Shown here: piece by piece, positions 15,792 to 25,995 of the stretch
Position numbering within the stretch: position 1 is the stretch's first letter
Layout of the letters: the number at the start of each line of letters is the position of its first letter
The notes under the pieces: generated by a model
Database searches by the model: none
Seen by the model: the letters and a program-made list of their open reading frames with translations, nothing else
Told to the model about the DNA's origin: nothing
NCBI GenBank assembly: GCA_907165065.1
Contig: OU015541.1
Span: 3,596,001-3,660,000 of the forward strand
Direction of reading: 5' to 3'
DNA: 64,000 bases
Origin: Caprimulgus europaeus
Taxonomy: Eukaryota; Chordata; Aves; Caprimulgiformes; Caprimulgidae
Made by a program: the position numbers and the translations under genes

Positions 15792-16769
15792 AGCGCTGCC
15801 AAGGCTGGGAGAAGGCAACGTGCTTCCCTGGCATCACTTGTGCTTCACTGCAGAAAGGAGCACTATGACTCAGAGGAATAAAAAAGGCCAAGAGTGTCTT
15901 TTTCCCTTCGTGTATACCCATTACTTCTGCTCTCTGCTGCCTGGCTCAAGCTCCCAAGGAGTGTGTGGAGCAGAGGATGTCTCACCAGTGCTCCCTACAG
16001 AAAGGAAGCTGGGACAGCTTGTGAGGAATATAGTTTATTTTCCTGAAGCATGCAGTGATGCTGGAGGCTGCTGGAAGCCTACCTAGAGGACTGAGCTAAG
16101 CTGTTATCCTAGATTTCACAGCAATTTTGGTTTTCAGTTGTCTGGTAGGGAGAGCTGTCTATTCCTATCTCCTGTTTTGTTCAGTTGCTGTCACTCTTAG
16201 TGATTCACAGAGATAAAAACACCTCTGCTGCAAGTATTACTGGGAACAGGTTTAAGGGATGTTCTGATTTTAGTTAATTCATTGATGATCATTTGCATTG
16301 AGACATCTAAGGTGAGGCAAGTTCCCCCTATGTATGTTGGACTGATCAGCCATGGAAAAACAGTATAAAACTAATTAGGCATTGTATTCCTGCTGGGAAA
16401 TACACAATTGTTTAATATCAGGCAGGAATGCTCCTTGTCTAAATCCTCAGTAGGAACTGCAGGTACTGAAACTTTGAGAACAGTTAATAAGATCAATGTG
16501 GGATATTTTTTTTAATGTATTATGATTAGAAAGGTATTGTTTTAACATCTATTTTCAGATCATTAATAGCAAGTAAAAAAAAATGTGGCCAGCATGTTGT
16601 TCTGCAGTGTACACACCTGAGCTTTAGTCTGTTAATAAATCCTGTTCTGTGGTTTCTTTCTACTGGGCTGGGACTGTGCAGAAAAGCAGGTACATGCCTC
16701 TTCTGTTGCAGATTTGTGTTGTGCTTCTCCTGCAGCAGATCTCCACCAGCTTGAAGGGAACTTGTGTGT

Positions 16770-16910
16770 ATTTATCCCTGTGTCACACCTGGGGAAGCGA
16801 TGGCACTCCAAAAGTGAGGCATGGCTGGCTGTCAGACATCTGATAGCACCAGGATTAAAATGCAGATCTTGGGAGCCCCAGAGCTGTGCATTTATTATCT
16901 GTTAACCCAC
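16770..16910 (+). repeat. Probable MIR/CORE-SINE fossil
   Basis: The segment GGATTAAAATGCAGATCTTG (16,853-16,872), followed by GGGAGCCCCAGAGCTGTGCA and a closing GTTAACCCAC, resembles the 3' part of a MIR (GGATTxGAACCCAGxTCT ... CTGTGCTxTTAACCAC). The upstream part is too worn to assign with confidence. Confidence 0.4.
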
Positions 16911-17123
16911 AGCAGATGATCTTCTGTGAGGATGGAGGATGATCCTTGTGCCAGGAGGCCAGACTTGCTGGGTGTTGACTGGGGATTATTGTAGGGATGG
17001 AATTAAAAGTCATACTTTACTTTCTGATGAGCAAATTGTAAACTGTGCACTAGGACATGATATGTATATCAAAATTCAACTTATCTGCTTCTAAATGCAA
17101 TCATCTTCTCACTGCTTCCATAG

Positions 17124-17223
17124 GGCACCAGAACCCCATCCATTGATGCACAGCAAAAGGCAACGCACTGGCATCCTGACGTGAAGTCACTCGGACTCTC
17201 ACCCACTCCCATGAGCCTGGCAG
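17124..17223 (+). other. Isolated exon-like segment with strong splice sites
   Basis: A pyrimidine-rich stretch ending in TTCCATAG precedes 17,124, and CAG|GTAAGT, a perfect U1 donor, follows 17,223. The 100-base interval is open in one frame (GTRTPSIDAQQKATHW...), while the other two frames contain stops. I recognise no protein. It could be an exon of an unannotated lncRNA or an alternative RPS21 transcript, or a chance decoy exon. Confidence 0.35.
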
Positions 17224-17817
17224 GTAAGTCAGGTTGAGTAAAAAATGCTAAAATACCGCATGTTTTATTTCACAAACCAGCATTTTCACACAGTGTTTAG
17301 CACAGCTCTGTGGGTGGCTCGTTGAGCTGGGAAATGTGATAGTTCATGCTCTAGGCAAAGTGTTTCGAATGTCTGAGGCTGAATAAAAATAGCACTTCAA
17401 AATAAATTGGGTAGTGCACTGGGGAGGTGGCAGAGATCATTACTTGAAGCTTGTCCCTGGTTCATTCACTTCTTTCCTCTACAAGGGCTAGAAAGGTTGG
17501 GGATTTAATTCTCCCTTTGACTAGTTTGAGGCTAAAAGAAAGGGATTTACACGCCTGAATTCTGTTCAGCCCACGGAGACACGCTCGCAGCAAACTCCCT
17601 CTGCATTCCTGGGAAAATGGGGTCATTTGTGCTCATCCCTCAGCCAAGTGCACGAGCCAGATCTGTGACTGTACAGCCCCCAAGCCAGCTGTGCTGAGGA
17701 AATAATGACCTTAGGTTGTTGACGCTGCAGTTGGGTCACTTTTGCTGCTGTCTTGTGCCTGGAGCCATCATCCCAGAGTTCAGTACATTAGCTGGTAATC
17801 TCAAACTTGGAAGAGTT

Positions 17818-17880
17818 TCATAGAATCTCCTCCTGGTTGGAAAAGACCTCTGAGATCATCAAGTGCAACCATAGTTCCAG
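17818..17880 (-). repeat. Old CR1 3' tail fragment
   Basis: TCATAGAATC is followed by GGTTGGAAAAGACCTCTGAG and ATCATCAAGTGCAACCAT, the minus-strand CR1 3' end. It is short and more diverged than the other copies. Confidence 0.75.
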
Positions 17881-18176
17881 GCAGAATAACCAAAAACTGA
17901 GGATCTAAGACTGCCTTTGCCCAAAAATAAGTCACTAAAAGGGAAGCTGATCCCAGATGGTGCTGATTAAAATGTGAACTACAAAAGGCAGGTTAAAGAA
18001 GCAGCTTTCAGGTTGCAAAGTAAATTACCTGAGAGGGAGATTGATCATTGCAGCACAGAGCTCTTATTTCTGGAAACCCAGTACATCTTGGCCTGGCATT
18101 GCCTTTGAGAGCCTGCATCCTCCTGCAGAAGATAATGGCACCAAGCTTTGGGTCTTTGGATGACAGAGGGAATCGA

Positions 18177-18315
18177 TGCTTTAGTCAATCTCAGCTGTAA
18201 GTGTGTTGTGATCAGAGGTCCAGGGTTAGGAAGCAGCTGCCTCTGCTGTTGCTTGGGTCACAGAATTAGCAGCTTTGATAATGTCACCCTTGCTTGCAAG
18301 GTGCCAAACAGGCAA
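18177..18315 (+). repeat. 139-bp duplicated sequence, copy 2
   Basis: This is a near-identical direct copy of 15,653-15,791, exactly 2,524 bases downstream. Here the copy is followed by a segment complementary to its own interior, which makes an inverted-repeat structure (18,208-18,342). Confidence 0.9.
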
Positions 18316-18342
18316 CCCTGTTGACCCTGGACCTCTGATCAC
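18208..18342. repeat. 135-bp unit bounded by perfect 19-bp inverted repeats
   Basis: GTGATCAGAGGTCCAGGGT at 18,208-18,226 is the exact reverse complement of ACCCTGGACCTCTGATCAC at 18,324-18,342. Copy 1 at 15.7 kb has only the left arm. The structure resembles a MITE-like foldback or the product of a template-switch event. No target-site duplication could be established. Confidence 0.85.
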
Positions 18343-18893
18343 CCTCTTGCTGAGTGATGCCAGTGTGACCACGTTAGGCACAAACCCTTTCAGAGTAAAT
18401 GGAGGCAATTTTATAAGAGTTTTCTGACCTTCTCCCAGATGCTGCACCTGTCTAGGGAACAGGAGGCTTTGCAGGTGTGGGGCAGGTGGCAGTGTACCTG
18501 CCTGCCAGTGACACTGCGGCCAGCGCTCACTTCTGATCTTGGCTGCTGAGCGTTGCTATCAGACCTGGTTTGCTCTTAAGGCCTCAGATGCAGATTTTTT
18601 CTTTTCCACACTGTATTGTTTGTCACATCTCTCTGTGGGTTTTCTTTTTCAAGCTGTTTTGAGACTATGCTGACAGCAGAGTTAATCCTTCCCTCCGTTG
18701 GAGCCACTGCTGACTCACAGCAGTAAGTCTTAATTCCCTGAAAACTTTAAATATTCAGGGAAGTCTCATACACATTTATACATAACAGCTTTCCATGCTG
18801 GTAATGTAAAAATCTCAAACTATGTCACTTCATCAGGTATCTTGTGGCTTATGCCTGTTCTTTTACTCAAGCCTCATTGATTTCAGTGCCTTT

Positions 18894-18932
18894 AAAAAAA
18901 GAAAAAAGAAAGAAAAAAGGAAGAAAAAAAAA
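18894..18932 (+). repeat. A/G-rich low-complexity tract
   Basis: A-runs with interspersed G bases. No parent element is recognised. Confidence 0.75.
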
Positions 18933-19010
18933 GTGCTGTTTGTTTCTGCTGAGCAGAGAGAGCTGTTCCTGGCGTGCTTCCCATGAAGGGTGCATCACAG
19001 GCATCCAGAC

Positions 19011-19180
19011 AAACTAGAGCACTGGGGCCAAGGCTCAGGAGACCTCGTTTCTACTTGTGACAGTGAGGTTTGTTTTGAGCAAGACCTGTCGACTGCTACT
19101 TCTTATATACTAGAATTTACCCAGCTCTAAAATGAGTGTGATGAAAAAAAAGTAGGAAGCTTTGAATCAATTTGAGGAGT
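19011..19180 (+). repeat. Probable MIR fossil
   Basis: GGCTCAGGAGACCTCGTTTC is followed by a GAGCAAGACCTG block and then by ACCCAGCTCTAAAATGAGTG TGATGA. This order matches the MIR sequence GGTTCTAxTCCT ... GGGCAAGTCA ... CATCTGTAAAATGGGxxTxATAA. It is heavily diverged, as expected of an amniote-age element in a bird. Confidence 0.5.
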
Positions 19181-20846
19181 ACTCAGAAAATTAAATATGA
19201 GGTGGCATAGTTCTTTAAATAACTATTGTACAAGGAATATGTACTTTAAAGAAGATCTGCAGTAAACTCAGTAGAGTTGAGCCAGAGGCAGGTGTACTAG
19301 TTCACTATTTTAACCCTATTTATTTATCCTCTATTCAGCAGGAAAATTTTACACCACCAATTTTCTGGACATGCAAATAAAATAACTCAGGTATTTTTTT
19401 TTCTCTTCTTGAATCCAGGGCCATTTCTGGGGGTAGAGCCATTTGAGCATTATTTTCTTCCTTTAGGGGGTGGGTAGTGAGAGGGAGGAACATATCAAAG
19501 TTGACTGCTGGAAGGAGGGACTCTGATTTACAATGCTCTGCAGCTTGAGATAATGCCTCTGGTATTTGCAGACCCCAAAATGCAGAGAGCAGTGTTCATG
19601 GGGAGCCTGTTCTCAGTCACCCATTTCTTGTATCTGCAGCTGGGACCCAGAAGTCATCAATGGTGCAAAGAACTGATCATTGTACAATCCACTGCTACTC
19701 CAGGACACACAGCTGTAGCTGCTGTGTTTGCTCCTACTGCTCTGGCCCAGTCTAAAGACTTCTTGGATCTCTGAAGTCAATGAAGCCTTGAATGCAAATT
19801 CACAGGATACCATTCAACTTAGATTCCCATCTTCATGAATTTGCAAACGACAAAGCTACACCAAACACTCTCCAGAAGTGCTCAGAGCTGGTGGGAACAG
19901 AACAAACCAGGAGAAATTCCAGCAAAGGAGGCGGTGACTGATCCTAGCTCCAGATAACAGTTGTTATCAGAGAAGCTCATAAATCCACCCAATTTAAACA
20001 GAGTGGCAGGCAGCATCTCATTCTGCATTGTGTGTTGCCTCAAGGGATCTACAGCTGCTTGTTCTGATCAACGACTTCCATTCTATCTTTTGGGTTCCCA
20101 AAAGTCACTGCTTCCTGGAAAATGTTTGTGGGGGTGCTAGTTGTGAGTGTCTGCTCCCCTCAGGGAGAAGGAGCAGAACATGTTACTGTTCCAATAAACA
20201 GCCCCAAATTAATGTTTGTCTGTCACTTGGGTGGCTGGAAAAATGCACTAATGAGTGAAACAACATATTTTGGCAAAAACATCATGCCAGAAGTATGGAA
20301 GTTGTTAAAATCTTGATTTTGGGATCTGATTTCTTAATACAAATTGTCTGTTGGAATATGAAAAGTCTTCGTTAAGACACAGTGCCGCTGCCTCTCCTGG
20401 GACTTGTAATTAGACACCTAATAGCCCTGTGCTTCTTGAAGCATGGACACAGTGACAGGGACACCTTTGCTGCGTCACTGTCACCCTTTTGGTGTCATCA
20501 CTGCAGTTGCAGAGCTACCCTGCGTCTTGGCAGATGAAAGATGACTTGAGGAGGAGGACATGAGACCACACCATAGTGATCTGTGTGTCTTAACTCTTGT
20601 TTTGCCTCAAGCATTTGGTTTGAGGTACTATGGCTTCATAAAAATGAGTCAGACCTTTGGGAGAAAATGTGTGTTTACTGTTTGGGAAAAAAAATAAACA
20701 AACCCACAGCTTTGTTATGGAAAACTATGGAATGATGTAGATGTGAAAAGAGGAGCATCAGTGGCAAGTAGTTGGTCCCAAGTACAGTGTTAGGCTGACT
20801 CTTGTGTGTTCCAGGTGATTTCTCAACAACTCCTTTCTGCTACATG

Positions 20847-20860
20847 AATATATATATATA

Positions 20861-20895
<35 letters not shown>
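20847..20895. repeat. Compound (AT)n(GT)n(AT)n microsatellite
   Basis: Alternating AT units flank a central run of about six TG units. It is likely to be length-polymorphic. Confidence 0.95.
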
Positions 20896-20901
<6 letters not shown>

Positions 20902-21707
20902 TTGTATTATGGTCAGCCATCCCTTTTAGGGATGTGCAGCAACACAACAATTATTAGGAGTGAGAAGGAGTCATGACCTTGCTATTATTTTAGCAACTCT
21001 ATTAGGGGAAAACCTGTGGATTTATTTTGGCCAAGTTTTGTCTCTTCCAGCAAACAGTTCTGCAGTTTCCAATATGCCAAAAAGAGCATAAGGGGGTTTT
21101 GCCTCCACTATAGTGATTTTTGAATGACCTTGCAGAACAAGGACTAGATGATGAAGTGACCTCATAAAATACTCTTCTAGGAAAACATCGTGTTATGCAT
21201 GGCTGGGATGAATTTTCTAGAACAGGATGTTGGGAATAACTCTGATATTTTGAATGAATCTATAAAACAAGACTCTGGATTTACCCCACAAAGTGGAGAG
21301 AGAGGTTTGAACCTGTGGGACTTGGTGTCAATCAAGCAGATGAATCAAATCTCTTTGGCAGCCTGCAGTGGGAGTATGGGTGTGGAGAGGGGAAGGTTGT
21401 TTTTTTCTGCCATACGAATAGGTTCAGCATCTTGGCTACCTTCACAAGTCTGTAGGATTGCCTCCCTGACTCCTGTGGTGAGGAAACTCTGGTCAAAAAA
21501 GTTGTGTCCTTCTATATATCCAGGTAACTTCTAAATAGGCTGTTTCTGATGAAGTAGACTAGTAGCTGTACACTGAGACTCAGTGCTGGACCAGCTCTGG
21601 CACCAGGGGTGACACAGTGCAAGTGGTACTCCTACAGAACACCTCTGGGGAGCAGCATTTAGGGGAGAAGGCTGATAAAATGAGAAAAAAGTGACACAGT
21701 CATCGGT

Positions 21708-21790
21708 GGGGTTTGGTTTGGTTTTGTTGTTTTGATTTGGATTGGGTTTTAGGTTTGGTTTTTGTTTGTTTGTTGGGTTTTGGTTTTTTT
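21708..21790 (+). repeat. T/G-rich low-complexity tract
   Basis: Degenerate GGTTT/TTTGG units repeat over about 80 bases with almost no A or C. It is probably a decayed simple repeat. Confidence 0.75.
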
Positions 21791-24700
21791 ACTATTGTAG
21801 AAAGTCATTGAAAGAAATGAACAGATGGAAATGTTTTGTGTTTAGTGAAAGGTGAATCCAGGTTGGGAAGCAAGCTCTTCTTCCTGTCCTGAAATGAGCT
21901 GCTTACCTGAATGCTGAGCCTGTGATCTTGCTTTAAAAACCATCCCAATACTTCCCTGTCTGCTCCTTAGAAATGACCTGAGCAGCAGCACCGTAATCAC
22001 TTGCACTAAACACATGGCTGGAATCCTTTTGCTAAAGTCCAGGACACAGGACAGCTTCCTATGGACGCTCTCCTCATGGCCTGGCTGCCTCCAGGGCAGA
22101 CCTGCCCCTCTGATTCCCATTGTGGTGAAATCCCAGCAGCAGTTTTATTTGTTCCTGTTGGCTTTAATTGACCATCTGGGTTAATAACGCAGAGATTATC
22201 AAGGCTGGCATCGGAGTCGGGAAGGAAAAGGAGTCATTCTGGAGTCCTTCCTTAATCCCAGTGTCTTTGTTAGAAATGTTATTTAATTGACTGTTAAAGC
22301 CTAATCACATGAGCAGCCTCCCTGGGTGTAATCTCCTGTGATACATTGCTCAGTGCTCATGTCAGAGGTGCACTCTGGTCCCCAGCCTTTGTGAAACTGA
22401 GAGTGCTCTGTGATTCCAGCTGATTTTTGGAGTGGGAACAAGGGAGGAATGGATCTTATTGTAGTTTAAATTGATTTAAAAAGACAACTGACTCAAGATT
22501 TGGATAAAGATACCGTTCTCTAGTCTGCTTGAGGTCTTTGTAGATGTAGCTGGTTTTTCCATGCTTCTCAGCAAATGCTTACAGGGTCCAGGTCTTACCA
22601 GATGAAGGCAAGGTGGTACAGCCAGCCCTTAGTGGAGAGCAACCAGACAGTTGCATAAGGTCTTATCTCACAGGCAGGAGAGAAGGAAGGAAATGGGCCA
22701 GGTTAGGGTTAGGTAGGAGCTAGTTATCTGTTGGAAGCAGCCTGCACACAGTCAGATCTCTAGGATCAGGAAAGAGAACTTGAAGGTGGAAAAGGCAACT
22801 AGATATGAAGAAGGAACTGAGCAGATAAAAGGAGGATGGGAAGGAAGACTCGTAAGTCTTCAAGAAAACCTTTCTTGTCCTACAATCCTCTGATATTTCC
22901 CCATTTGATTCTGGTCATTCTCCATCCTCAGAGATTTCACCCTATGTCTTGGGGGCTCTGAGAGCAACCAGGGTTAGAAGGATAGGCCAGACTCAGAGCA
23001 AGGTGTTGGCATCCCTGAAGAGCACAGATGCTTGCTCAGGGTGAGTGTGCAGGGGACAGTAAGTGACTTCTGGGATGCTCATGGCTCCACTGGCATTCTG
23101 TTCCCCAAACCTTGAGAATTAGGAAGGTGGCAGCATCTGTGAGCTGTGCACCAGAAAGGTCTCTGATCTCAGACTTCTTGGAAGAGAAGCAGAATTTGTT
23201 GCCTCTCGGATGCAGATTTCCACCCCAGTGTGAAGCCACTTACATTTATACCCAGCTGAGAGGGCAGGTTTAGCTTTGCTCAGCCAGTCTCCTTTCAGAG
23301 GTTCCTCACCTGATGTTTTCTGAACTCTCAGGGCAGCACCAAAACAGCAAAGGACTCTGTGCCTGCCTCTGGGAAGGTGGTGGTGTGCAGCAGCAGCAGC
23401 CTAGAAGTTCACTAGGAGCAAAGCCAAGAAACCAGTGTACTGCAGCAGGAGAGGAGCAGCCTTGTGGGAAGCAGCTTGCAGCATGGGCATGCCTAGGTAG
23501 GACAAGAAGTCTGGCCCAGATGGGTTGCACACGTATGCCAGATGCAGGGAACCACATCTGGCAGATGTATGGTCTGGAGGGACTGTCCCTGGTGTCCCAC
23601 ATCTGTCTGCCTTCTGGAGTGCAAGGCTTGTGCTGAGACCAGCTTGTTGGGTGTCATTTTCCCTGTAATTTTAAAGCTGTGGCCCCAAGGGCAGTGTCAG
23701 TGTGGATGGTGGTGGGCTCAGGACACAGCCCTGGCTGAGGCACTGTGTCCTATCTCAGATGCCTGTTCCCGGGCGCGCTGCCTGCATCCAGCCCAGCAGC
23801 AGCTGTGACAGGACCCCACGTCCCACCACACTCACAGCACGTCCTTTGGCAGGGCCCTGCTGATAACAGCGTGTTCCCTCAGCCCCTTGCAGGCACATCA
23901 CAGCCCATCTCCTTTCATCCAAATGCCATTTCCCTCCCGAGTCCTGAACCATCACCAGGCCAACACCAGTGCCTGTGTGTCAGTACCAGAGGAATGCTTG
24001 ATAATATCCCTTTTTCTCCTCAGCTTTCTCCCAGCTCCCTTTAAATCCAAAATAATTTGTACTTCCTGATGACCCCAAAGGCAGTACAAAACAAATGCAT
24101 CAACATGAAAGTAAGCACTTTAATCAGTAAAATCCAGGATTTTTTTTAAATAATAACAGGACCCTGAAGGGAGAGGGACTGAGAAAGGAAGACCAAATAA
24201 AAAGAAATGCTATGTATGTTCTGGATAAGAGCCAAAGGCCCTCTGGGCCAGGTTTGGATAAAATAAGGCTTAATTTCTGGTGTGAGAAACCGCTAGAGTG
24301 AATCTGCAGCAAACAAAGGCCAATTGACAAAAGGACACAGGCCATGGATGGAGGAGGAGAGGGCAGCCTGCCAGTTCTGCCAGCTCCTGTGATTTCTATC
24401 ATGTCTTGCAGTATCTGATGTTTTACTTGCAGCTTCCTTTTCTGCTTGCATTTTTTTTTTTAATCTGCATTTCTACTCATGAAGTACACCCCAAAGATGG
24501 TCCAGAAACCAAAAGGCAGATGAAAAACACCCGAGTTCATTAACTTAATGAAAATTAAATTGAGATTCTTAAACAAGACTCAAGGAGAGGAGGGGTTTTT
24601 TTTTAGATGTTTGGGCTGGGCAGTGTGAAATGCTTTCTTGGACCATGAACAACTGTTTACATTTGAAAAGAAATGCTGTGTCAGCAATCCTAGTGGGCTC

Positions 24701-25889
24701 ATCCCTCAGTGACAGTGTGACCTCCCTGGAGAGCTTCCAGTGCCAGAGGAGTGTGAGATCCCCCAGAACTGGTAGGGCTCAGCACTGCTCTCTTCCAGAC
24801 CCCCAAAAACTCCTCTGAAGATCAAGAGGGTCAGAGAGATGACTTAAAACCAACTATGGTCACAGGGTAGTACAGACCTACCCAGGGAATTCTCTCCATA
24901 ATGGGAATTTTGCCTGATTCTTAAAAGGAGTTCAGTGCAGTTTTCCCCTTGGGAGCACAGCAAAGGGCACGTCCCCAGACCTGTGGCATTTCCACCACAG
25001 CCCCCAGCATGGGTGGTACCGACAGGAAAGAATCACACTCACATCCTGTTATGTGCCCTGATTCTTTCCAATAAATGAAGCAGAGAGAAGAGCTGGTTCT
25101 GAAAATCTAAAGCTTTTATGTTAGTTGCAAGCTGTGCTTAATACCCTTGATAATTAAACAGTTGGCTGGTAGAATGTTCCTTTTTTTTGTTTAATTGCTG
25201 GGATCTAGGCATGTGTTTGGTGGCCAGCTCTCCAACAACCAGACATCTACTGCAGTTACAGAAACTAATGGCATTATGTGCAGTGGAGACAGCTTTAGAG
25301 TCGCTCTCAAGAAGGCTGTTGGGAATACGGGGTTACTTTTGCCAGGGGTCATCCCTGTGTTTTCCCATGATATTATCTGGTTTTTGAGGCCAGTTGTGGA
25401 CTCAGGAATTCTGCCCACGCACATTTCTTCTGGCTGTTGTAGGTCCTGGGATGACGGTAGGTCGGCCCACACAGGGCAGCCTGTGGCCATTTACCAGCCT
25501 AAGCCAACATAAAATCATTCCTAATTTTTTTATTATGAAAACACCATTATGGGAGTGTAGGGAACAGAACTTTTGGGTCACCATGTCCACTTTGGGCTTG
25601 CCTCAGGCAATCATGACGTGGGCTTTCCCCATAAGATTTGTGATTGAACAAAAGTGGGTGTGAGGTGCATGTGTGGAGCAGTTTTGGCTGTTTTGAGGTT
25701 CAAGCCAAACAGAGGCACTTCTTGAAAATGCTGCTTGAGTTGCTGCCACTTTAGCAGACCAAATCCATTCAGTTTTCAAGCTGAGATTGAGCTAAGGAGC
25801 TGAGATGTCACGTTGTAGTTGGTTGAGAGGAGGTTGGTAGAGCTTACATCAAACCTCACTTTGTTACTGAAGAATTCATCCCCATCCCA

Positions 25890-25995
25890 AAGCAGGGAGG
25901 CCATCTATTCAATGGGAAGGTGAAGGATGAAATAACTTACTGCAGTTGCATGGCAGCTTGTGGTGGGATTCCAAATTGCTCTAGTTCCTCTGTGC
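25890..25995 (+). repeat. Possible MIR fossil
   Basis: The order CATCTATTCAATGGGAAGGTGAAGGATG (split here: CATCTATTCA, then AATGGGAAGG), AAATAACTTACTGCAGTTGC and GGTGGGATTCCAAATTGCTC loosely follows the MIR 3' half: gaggxxxxxxxAAxTxACTTGC, then the CAxxGTxxC block, then GGGATTxxAACC. It is weak and could be a coincidence. Confidence 0.3.

Larger units (their letters stand above)
12001..17123. other. Intergenic spacer, first part
   Basis: This is AT-rich sequence downstream of RPS21. I see no credible coding gene. It holds an A/G-rich tract at 14,444-14,472, the first copy of a 139-bp duplicated sequence (15,653-15,791) and a probable MIR fossil near 16.8 kb. The open frames present are short and show no recognisable protein. 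Confidence 0.6.

Noticed and set aside
22700-22712. Telomere-like GGTTAGGGTTAGG
   Set aside because: Barely two repeat units, too short to be called an interstitial telomeric array.
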